In this document: in pieces, positions 1 through 5,004 of the stretch | Layout: every line of letters begins with the position of its first letter | How positions within the stretch are numbered: position 1 is the first letter of the stretch | Source: Bacteroidota bacterium | GTDB lineage: Bacteria; Bacteroidota; Bacteroidia; NORP154 | DNA length: 6,952 nucleotides | Reading direction: 5' to 3' | Assembly (NCBI GenBank): GCA_002401055.1 | Contig: NVRZ01000168.1 | Location: forward strand, 1-6,952 | Made by a program: the position numbers and the translations under genes | The notes under the pieces: generated by a model | The model's input: the letters and a program-made list of their open reading frames with translations, nothing else | The model's database searches: none | What the model was told of the DNA's origin: nothing

Positions 1-2
1 AA

Positions 3-152
3 TATAAAATCAATGTTGAGACATTTGTGGATCTTAAAAAAGTTGCAAAAGGTTATACAAAAGAAGTTTTAAATGGACTATATATTCAATTGGTGGAAGA
101 ATACGATCGGACAATCTGGCCGATAATTATTATTCAATTCAAAAAAGAATAA
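3..152 (+). CDS. possible 3' end of an unidentified upstream gene (partial)
   Basis: An open frame enters from the left edge and runs 49 codons to a TAA at 150-152. The peptide reads roughly INVETFVDLKKVAKGY..., continues with an amphipathic helix-like stretch (LNGLYIQLVEEYDR), and ends in a hydrophobic IIIIQF patch with a lysine-rich tail. I recognise no family. Codon choice (GAG, GTG, GAT, GTT, GGT mixed with AAA/GAA) looks coding, but a stretch of this length can stay open by chance in AT-rich DNA, so this is tentative. If real, it is the C-terminus of a gene on the same strand as the catabolic cluster, ending 40 bp before the permease start. It could be co-transcribed with it. The other two forward frames are closed by early stops. 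Confidence 0.35.
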   Translation, partial: YKINVETFVDLKKVAKGYTKEVLNGLYIQLVEEYDRTIWPIIIIQFKKE

Positions 153-192
153 AGCTTAAAAACGAAAAATACTAGACCAGTTTTTACAGAAT

Positions 193-1512
193 ATGGAAAA
201 TCCCGGCTCTGAATCTGGAGAATTAAAGAGAACCCTTGGGCCCATCATGCTTTGGGGACTGGGCGTTGGCTACGTGATTTCGGGTAACTACTTCGGTTGG
301 AACCTGGGCCTCGCCGAAGGTGGAACCCTTGGCCTTGCAATCGCCACCTTCTTCGTGATCATCATGTACGTCACTTTCACTTTTGGGTACACGGAGTTGG
401 CCTGTGCAATTCCTAAAGCAGGTGGACTCTTTGATTACGCCACCCGTGCATTGGGCAAAGAATGGGGATTTATAGGAGGCATGGCCCAGATAATAGAATT
501 CACCTTCGCGCCACCTGCAATCGCATTTGCGATTGGAGCCTACCTGAACATATTTATGCCCAGTATTCCGGTTTTGGCAATAGCCATTATCGCGTATTTC
601 ATATTTACTGGCCTGAATATATATGGTGTTGAGATGGCCGCCATGTTTGAATTATTCGTAACGGTTGTCGCCGTAATAGGCCTCATTTTGTTTGCTGGCA
701 TTACGTTGCCCCATTTCGAGATGGAAAACCTTACAATCAACGCACTGCCAAATGGATACGCTGGTGTTTTTGCTGCAATACCCTTTGCCATCTGGTTCTT
801 CCTGGCCATTGAAGGCGTGGCTAACGTAGCAGAAGAGACCATAAATCCACAGAGAAACGTAATGATTGGATTCGGATCCGCTATTGTGACACTGGTTGTA
901 CTGTGCATATTTACGTTCTCCAGCTCTGTTGGCGTGGCTGGATGGGAGGGTGTTGTTTACCCTGAGGGTAGCCCTACTCCATCAGATTCGCCCTTGCCCC
1001 TTGCTGTTGCCAATACGGTGGGCAGCGGCCACATTTTTTATAAAATCATTTCAGTCATCGCTCTCTTCGGATTGGTAGCCTCATTTCATGGAATAATCCT
1101 AGCAGCGGGAAGGGTAACCTTTCAATTTGGAAGAACCGGATATGCTCCGAAACAACTAGGAGATGTTCACAACAGATTCAAGACCCCGTCAAAAGCGCTT
1201 TTGGTGAACATGGGTATTGGTATCATCGCTTTACTTACTGGTAAAACGGGTGACATAATCACCATTGCCTGCTTTGGTGCCTTAACCCTTTATATCATTG
1301 CAATGATCTCACTCTTTGCATTGCGAAGCAAAGAACCAGATATGGAAAGACCATTTAAGGTGCCCATGTATCCTGTGTTTCCAGCAGTAGCTTTGTTAAT
1401 CTCAAGCGTTTGTCTGGTTGCAATAAGCATTTACAACGTTAAGCTGGCCATTATCTATTTCGGGATTATCGGTTTGAGTTATGTTTGGTTTCGCTTTATC
1501 GCTAAAAAATAA
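193..1512 (+). CDS. eat: ethanolamine-type APC superfamily permease
   Basis: Predicted inner-membrane transporter that imports a small amine, most likely ethanolamine, as the first step of the cluster. The 439-residue length and about 12 hydrophobic segments (roughly 14-34, 43-66, 92-120, 124-143, 150-172, 188-208, 224-246, 282-304, 335-350, 354-377, 393-412, 416-434) fit the amino acid-polyamine-organocation (APC) superfamily. Residues 29-40 (ISGNYFGWNLGL followed by AEGG) and the APPAIAFAIGAY stretch near 106-117 match what I recall of the ethanolamine permease (Eat) family. The 207-223 segment with EE..NPQR and the ERPFKVPMYPVFP loop near 385-397 are general APC marks. The ATG at 193 gives the expected short cytoplasmic N-terminus. 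No Shine-Dalgarno is evident. The stop lies 5 nt before the ligase gene, so the two are surely one operon. The 5' half looks more GC-rich than later genes. Another amino-alcohol or amine substrate is possible. Confidence 0.85.
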   Translation: MENPGSESGELKRTLGPIMLWGLGVGYVISGNYFGWNLGLAEGGTLGLAIATFFVIIMYVTFTFGYTELACAIPKAGGLFDYATRALGKEWGFIGGMAQIIEFTFAPPAIAFAIGAYLNIFMPSIPVLAIAIIAYFIFTGLNIYGVEMAAMFELFVTVVAVIGLILFAGITLPHFEMENLTINALPNGYAGVFAAIPFAIWFFLAIEGVANVAEETINPQRNVMIGFGSAIVTLVVLCIFTFSSSVGVAGWEGVVYPEGSPTPSDSPLPLAVANTVGSGHIFYKIISVIALFGLVASFHGIILAAGRVTFQFGRTGYAPKQLGDVHNRFKTPSKALLVNMGIGIIALLTGKTGDIITIACFGALTLYIIAMISLFALRSKEPDMERPFKVPMYPVFPAVALLISSVCLVAISIYNVKLAIIYFGIIGLSYVWFRFIAKK

Positions 1513-1517
1513 TTTTC

Positions 1518-2963
1518 ATGACCAAAGAACAAATATTAAAAAAGGTTAACTCATACCCTGGGCAAAAAGTAAAGGTCGCTATAGCAGATATCGATGGCAT
1601 CCTGAGGGGTAAGGTCATGTCTAAGGACAAATTTTTAGGAATTCTGGATAATGGGTTTGGATTTTGCGATGTAGTCTTTGGTTGGGACATGGCTGACGAG
1701 TTATATGACAAGTCAAAGATTACAGGATGGCATACGGGTTTTCCTGATGTCAATGCAAAGATTGATCTAAATACTTTTAGACAAGTGCCTTGGGACAATG
1801 ATATTCCTTTCTTTCTTGGTGATTTCAGGGATGAAAAGGATGTTCCACTTGGTATATGCCCGAGAAATCTGTTAAGAAAGATAGACAGAGAATCCAGAGA
1901 TGCAGGCTATATCCCTTTCTTTTCGCAGGAGTTTGAGTGGTTCAATTTTAAGGAAACCCCGCAGTCACTGTACAGAAAAAATTTCAAGAACATGAGACCC
2001 TTGACTCCTGGAATGTTTGGTTACTCCATCCTTCGTTCCTCATTTCCAATTTTAGAAATTCCAGCCAAGCAAAAAAGTAAAGGAGCCTCAAATAAAAATG
2101 AAAAACAGAGACCAACTTTTTTCAGTAACCTCTTTGACTGGTTGAATTCCTACGACATTCCTCTGGAAGGGCTGCATACTGAGACGGGTCCCGGCGTTTA
2201 CGAAGCCGCTATCTTGTATTCTGAAATTCTTGAAGCTGCTGACCGCGCCACGCTTTTTAAAACAGGTGTGAAAGAAATTGCGTACCGACACAAGGTAGTA
2301 GCCACTTTTATGTCCAAATGGAGTAAAGATCTTCCTGGATGTAGCGGTCATGTACATCAAAGTCTGTGGAACAAGAACAAATCAAGCAACCTCTTCTACA
2401 ATAAATCAAATAAGAACGGCATGAGCGAGCTTATGAAAAGTTATGTTGCAGGTCAATTGCACTGCCTACCACATATTCTGCCCATGTTTGCTCCCACTAT
2501 CAACAGTTTTAAAAGACTGGTAGAAGGAGCCTGGGCACCGACAACTCTCACTTGGGGCATGGATAACCGAACTACAGCGCTTCGTGTACTCACAGGAAGC
2601 AGTAAGGCAGCGAGACTTGAAACGCGTGTACCTGGTTCAGATACAAATCCATATATAACTATGGCTGCCAGTCTGGCCAGCGGGCTTTACGGCATTAAAA
2701 ACAAGATGAAGCTGAAACAACCGAATACGGTTGGCAACGGATACCGAGAATTTAAATATGGCAAGCTCCCAACCTCTCTGGAGGAAGCCACCAAAGCCAT
2801 GCGAAAATCAAAGCTCGCCAATGAGTTGTTTGGTAGTGAATTTGTAGACCATTTTTTGATTACACGAGAATGGGAGTACCGTACTTATAATAAACAAGTG
2901 AAGAAAAAAAGCAAGACTGCCATCAGCAATTGGGAGCTCAAACGGTACTTTGAAATCATCTAG
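1518..2963 (+). CDS. glutamine synthetase-family gamma-glutamyl-amine ligase (probable glutamate-ethanolamine ligase)
   Basis: Predicted cytoplasmic ATP-dependent ligase joining the gamma-carboxyl of glutamate to an amine, here probably ethanolamine, to give gamma-glutamylethanolamide. The 481-residue protein has the whole GS catalytic set: metal-binding E138 and E140 in SQEFEWF; E222 and E229 in HTETGPGVYEA; H278 in GCSGHVHQSLW; the NSFKRL motif (R333); WGMDNRTTALR (N350, R351, R356); and ARLETRVPGSDTNPY (E368, R370). The N-terminal beta-grasp domain occupies about 15-105. A lysine-rich insertion lies at about 188-200. The GCSGHVHQS form and overall style fit the PuuA/IpuC/FluG-like GS branch better than housekeeping GlnA, and there is no GlnA-type adenylylation motif that I can see. 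The neighbours (permease, alcohol and aldehyde dehydrogenases, gamma-glutamyl hydrolase) argue for a catabolic ligase, not ammonia assimilation. It starts 5 nt after the permease stop and ends in TAG, 3 nt before the next gene and in the same frame. Family certain; substrate inferred. Confidence 0.9.
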   Translation: MTKEQILKKVNSYPGQKVKVAIADIDGILRGKVMSKDKFLGILDNGFGFCDVVFGWDMADELYDKSKITGWHTGFPDVNAKIDLNTFRQVPWDNDIPFFLGDFRDEKDVPLGICPRNLLRKIDRESRDAGYIPFFSQEFEWFNFKETPQSLYRKNFKNMRPLTPGMFGYSILRSSFPILEIPAKQKSKGASNKNEKQRPTFFSNLFDWLNSYDIPLEGLHTETGPGVYEAAILYSEILEAADRATLFKTGVKEIAYRHKVVATFMSKWSKDLPGCSGHVHQSLWNKNKSSNLFYNKSNKNGMSELMKSYVAGQLHCLPHILPMFAPTINSFKRLVEGAWAPTTLTWGMDNRTTALRVLTGSSKAARLETRVPGSDTNPYITMAASLASGLYGIKNKMKLKQPNTVGNGYREFKYGKLPTSLEEATKAMRKSKLANELFGSEFVDHFLITREWEYRTYNKQVKKKSKTAISNWELKRYFEII

Positions 2964-2969
2964 ACATTG
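2958..2969 (+). other. in-frame TAG junction between ligase and alcohol dehydrogenase; TTG start
   Basis: The ligase ends ATC-TAG at 2958-2963. One codon later (ACA) comes TTG at 2967, which is in the same frame as the ligase. There is no ATG in this frame before the first conserved segment of the dehydrogenase (FSFPTDVRFGAG), so translation must begin at a non-ATG codon, reinitiate after the stop, or read through it. No close Shine-Dalgarno is visible: GGAG at 2933-2936 is about 30 nt upstream, too far to serve. Translational coupling is the simplest explanation. Confidence 0.7.
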
Positions 2970-4115
2970 GACACAAGTCAAATATATTCGTTCAGCTTTC
3001 CAACTGATGTAAGGTTTGGCGCTGGTGCTGTAAAAGAATTAAGTGCTTACTTAAAGTCACATAACCTTTCTGCACCACTTATTGCTACTGATGCAAATGT
3101 TGCTGACCTCGATTTTTTCAAGTCCATAATTGAGAATTTAAAGCATGCCAATCTCAATCCAACTATTTTTTCAGAGATTCATCCCAATCCGGTAAAATCG
3201 GATGTAACACTGGGAATTGAACGTTATGAAGCAGCCTCCTGCGATTCAATTATAGGGATTGGTGGTGGAGCTGGAATGGACGTAGCACGCGCTATCGCCC
3301 TAGGCGCAAACAACAAACGAGATCTTTTTGATTATGACGATTTAATTGGTGGAGATAAATACGTTACTGAACCAATTCCTCATTTTATAACTATACCAAC
3401 CACCGCAGGAACTGGTAGTGAAGTGGGTAGGAGCGCCATCATATCTGAAGATGAAACCAAGAAAAAGCGAATTTTGTTCCACCCCACTCTACTGGCAAAA
3501 ATGGTCTTCGCAGATCCTGAATTGACTTATGAACTCCCGGCAAAGATAACTGCGGCAACGGGCATGGATGCGCTCACACATAACATGGAAGCATATCTCG
3601 CTAAAGGATTCAACCCACTTTGTGACGGTATTGCGTTGGAGGGAATTCGATTGATAAAGGCTTCTCTTGAAACAGCAACTAACAAACCAGATGAAGATTC
3701 CAGAGCGAAGATGTTGATTGGCTCTCTTATGGGCGCTATTGCCTTTCAAAAAGGTCTGGGTATAGTGCACTCACTTGCACACCCTCTTTCTTCATTGGTT
3801 GATATGCACCATGGACTGGCCAATGCGATATCTATCAGTAAAGGCCTGGAGTTTAACATTCCTGGGCAAGAGCAAAAATTTAGCAAGATAGCTCAGGCAA
3901 TGGATTTAAAGGACCAATCACCAACAGGAGTGATCAATGCGCTTAATGAGCTTAGGTCAGCGGTTAACATACCGGATAATTTAGGAAGCCAAGGGTTAAC
4001 CAAAGAGCATATAGAAGAATTATCAGACCTGGCGATTAAGGATTTTTGTCACCCGAGCAATCCAATTGGAGTAAAGCGGGAGGATTTTAAAAGAATTTAT
4101 GAATCTCTTATCTAA
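2967..4115 (+). CDS. iron-containing (group III) alcohol dehydrogenase
   Basis: Predicted cytoplasmic NAD(P)-dependent alcohol dehydrogenase of the Fe-ADH superfamily (FucO/EutG-like fold). In this cluster it is proposed to oxidise the hydroxyl of gamma-glutamylethanolamide to the aldehyde. The 382-residue length is typical. The Rossmann-like N-terminal half shows GGGAGMD at 99-105 and PTTAGTGSEV at 144-153. The metal ligands are all present: D201, H205, H268 and H282. The spacing (+4, +63, +14) is identical to FucO (D196, H200, H263, H277). H272 matches the conserved second histidine of HSLAH. The TTG start is chosen because the N-terminal FPTDVRFGAG is canonical and no ATG exists between the preceding TAG and that motif. 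It shares frame with the ligase upstream. The TAA stop at 4113-4115 overlaps the left copy of the TAAC(C) repeat flanking the palindromic element. The exact alcohol substrate is inferred from context. EutG/lactaldehyde reductase-like reduction is the main alternative. Confidence 0.9.
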   Translation: MDTSQIYSFSFPTDVRFGAGAVKELSAYLKSHNLSAPLIATDANVADLDFFKSIIENLKHANLNPTIFSEIHPNPVKSDVTLGIERYEAASCDSIIGIGGGAGMDVARAIALGANNKRDLFDYDDLIGGDKYVTEPIPHFITIPTTAGTGSEVGRSAIISEDETKKKRILFHPTLLAKMVFADPELTYELPAKITAATGMDALTHNMEAYLAKGFNPLCDGIALEGIRLIKASLETATNKPDEDSRAKMLIGSLMGAIAFQKGLGIVHSLAHPLSSLVDMHHGLANAISISKGLEFNIPGQEQKFSKIAQAMDLKDQSPTGVINALNELRSAVNIPDNLGSQGLTKEHIEELSDLAIKDFCHPSNPIGVKREDFKRIYESLI

Positions 4116-4142
4116 CCATCATTGCGACCCCCTGCTTACTTA

Positions 4143-4159
4143 TTTTGCCTTCAGCAAAA
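4143..4159 (+). repeat. internal hairpin 1 of the palindromic element
   Basis: A perfect 6-bp stem, TTTTGC (4143-4148) with GCAAAA (4154-4159), and a 5-nt CTTCA loop. It is the first of three small hairpins inside the outer inverted repeat. There is no T-run after it on either strand, so it does not look like an intrinsic terminator. Confidence 0.55.
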
Positions 4160-4168
4160 AAGTTCGCC

Positions 4169-4186
4169 GTCCCCTTATAGGGGGAC
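4169..4186 (+). repeat. internal hairpin 2 (GTCCCC/GGGGAC), strongest stem of the element
   Basis: GTCCCC (4169-4174) pairs with GGGGAC (4181-4186) around a TTATAG loop. A shifted register CCCCT/AGGGG (4171-4175 with 4179-4183) is also possible. It is the most GC-rich stem in the window and could pause or weaken transcription between the two halves of the cluster. It is followed by AGTTTGATC and lacks a proper U-tract, so a true rho-independent terminator is unlikely. Confidence 0.55.
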
Positions 4187-4194
4187 AGTTTGAT

Positions 4195-4225
4195 CTCGTG
4201 TCTTACCGGCAGGTAGGTAAGCGAG
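4195..4225 (+). repeat. internal hairpin 3 (CTTACC/GGTAAG with CTCG/CGAG extension)
   Basis: CTTACC (4202-4207) pairs with GGTAAG (4216-4221) over an 8-nt loop. The stem continues outward with CTCG (4195-4198) against CGAG (4222-4225), leaving a TGT bulge. Within the loop region, GGTAGGTAA repeats the GGTA unit. Together with the outer repeat and the other two hairpins this gives a cloverleaf-like, four-way folded element. Confidence 0.55.
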
Positions 4226-4257
4226 CAAACAGGGGGTCTCAATGACGTAACCGTACT

Positions 4258-5001
4258 ATGAAAAAAATAGGCGTAGCATCAGCATTCATGTACCCCGAAC
4301 CAGAACGATTGGTATTCGGTAAGAAAACCCTGTGCTATCTGGAGAAAGATATGGGTAGGTATCTATCCCAAGCTGGAGCTATGCCAATCTTAATACCTGA
4401 TCTTGAGGACAAAGAGTTGAATCAATTCATATCAGAACTGGACGGTTTTGTTTTTCAAGGAGGGACGGATATCGCCCCTAAAACTTATGGAGAAGAGCCT
4501 ATTGAGGACGGAAAATGGAAAGGAGACCCAGTTCGTGATGCCTATGAGCTAAAAATCATGAACTACGCCATTGATAATAATAAACCAGTATTTGGCATTT
4601 GCAGAGGATTTCAGTTGATGAATGTTCACTTTGGAGGAACGCTCTATCAAGATATAAATACACAGCTAGCAGAGTCAATTGTTCACCGAGACGCTGAGCT
4701 CTATGATCAATTAAATCATGAAATAAAAATAATTTCATCAGGTATATTGGCCGAATTATATGCCGATGAAAAGTTTCCCATAGTCAATTCAGTTCATCAT
4801 CAGGGTGTGAAGGATTTGGGAAATAACCTTGATATATTGGCCGAGTCAATGGATGATCAAATCATCGAGGCATTTGCGTGGAATAAATGCGAGCTTGGTA
4901 AGGTTATGGGCGTGCAGTGGCATCCAGAATTTTTGTACAACTCAAAAGAGCGTGTCATTGAGGCAAATTCAATTTATCACTTGTTTTTAGATTTTTGTTA
5001 G
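4258..5001 (+). CDS. class I glutamine amidotransferase-like gamma-glutamyl hydrolase (PuuD / peptidase C26 family)
   Basis: Predicted cytoplasmic hydrolase that cleaves a gamma-glutamyl amide, releasing glutamate and the carboxylated amine. Here the expected substrate is gamma-glutamylglycine, giving glycine. The 247 residues match PuuD (about 254). The nucleophile C115 sits in the elbow PVFGICRGFQ. The triad is completed by H222 and E224 in GVQWHPEF. FQGGTDIAPKTYG at 66-78 supplies the GG.D..P..Y motif of the C26 family, and NSVHHQGVK at 177-185 is the family's substrate-side signature. The ATG at 4258 begins the natural MKKIGVA strand. It lies 10 nt past the right flank of the palindromic element, so any promoter or ribosome-binding context would have to come from the element's right end or from upstream readthrough. 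Its TAG stop abuts the ATG of the aldehyde dehydrogenase, in the same frame. Gamma-glutamyl-GABA or another gamma-glutamyl amino acid is the alternative substrate. Confidence 0.9.
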   Translation: MKKIGVASAFMYPEPERLVFGKKTLCYLEKDMGRYLSQAGAMPILIPDLEDKELNQFISELDGFVFQGGTDIAPKTYGEEPIEDGKWKGDPVRDAYELKIMNYAIDNNKPVFGICRGFQLMNVHFGGTLYQDINTQLAESIVHRDAELYDQLNHEIKIISSGILAELYADEKFPIVNSVHHQGVKDLGNNLDILAESMDDQIIEAFAWNKCELGKVMGVQWHPEFLYNSKERVIEANSIYHLFLDFC

Positions 5002-5004
5002 ATG
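4996..5004 (+). other. in-frame TAG-ATG junction between hydrolase and aldehyde dehydrogenase
   Basis: The hydrolase ends TGT-TAG (4996-5001) and ATG follows immediately at 5002, in the same frame. There is zero intergenic DNA and only T-rich sequence upstream, with no Shine-Dalgarno. This is the second place in the window where two catabolic genes share a frame and are parted by a single amber codon. Termination-reinitiation coupling is the simplest explanation. Readthrough would yield a 704-residue hydrolase-dehydrogenase fusion. Confidence 0.7.

Larger units (their letters stand above)
4117..4247 (+). mobile_element. MITE-like palindromic element with candidate TAAC(C) target duplication
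   Basis: A 131-bp non-coding element fills the gap between the alcohol dehydrogenase and the hydrolase. Its ends form an inverted repeat: 4117-4134 pairs with 4230-4247 at 16 of 18 positions, the core being CATTGCGACCCCCTG (4120-4134) against CAGGGGGTCTCAATG (4230-4244) with one mismatch. It is flanked by TAACC at 4113-4117 and TAACC at 4248-4252, which looks like a 4-5 bp target-site duplication. Removing the element plus one copy would leave only 7 nt between the two genes, matching the 0-5 nt gaps elsewhere in the cluster. It carries no ORF, so any movement would need a transposase in trans. Palindromic intergenic repeats beginning CATTGCGA are, as I recall, common in Bacteroidota. It could instead be a REP-like structured RNA element. 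Confidence 0.65.

Noticed and set aside
20..27. GACATTTG as a -7 promoter box for the permease
   Set aside because: One key base is wrong, no upstream partner box fits within the window, and it lies inside a possible coding frame about 165 bp from the start codon.
540..908. Minus-strand open frame of 122 codons inside the permease
   Set aside because: It is antisense to a well-supported membrane protein gene, resembles no family, and its composition mirrors the permease codons.
1502..1798. Minus-strand open frame across the permease/ligase junction
   Set aside because: It overlaps two solid genes on the other strand and shows no recognisable domain or start context.
2088..2360. Minus-strand open frame inside the ligase
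   Set aside because: It is antisense to the conserved catalytic region of the ligase; no family resemblance.
1518..2963. Housekeeping glutamine synthetase (GlnA)
   Set aside because: The gene is embedded with amine permease, dehydrogenases and a gamma-glutamyl hydrolase, and its motif variants fit amine-ligase branches better.
3489..3770. Minus-strand open frame inside the alcohol dehydrogenase
   Set aside because: It lies opposite the metal-ligand region of the dehydrogenase and has no independent support.
4143..4190. Rho-independent terminator after the alcohol dehydrogenase
   Set aside because: Hairpins are present but none is followed by a T-run on either strand; they are better explained as parts of the palindromic element.
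4141..4194. Bacteroidota-type promoter (-7 TAnnTTTG) within the palindromic element
   Set aside because: TTATTTTG (4140-4147) and ACAGTTTG near 4185-4192 each miss key positions and have no -33 TTTG at suitable spacing, so no promoter is called.
4117..4247. CRISPR repeat or riboswitch
   Set aside because: There is no regularly spaced direct repeat, and I recognise no riboswitch core; the layout is one inverted-repeat unit with flanking direct repeats.
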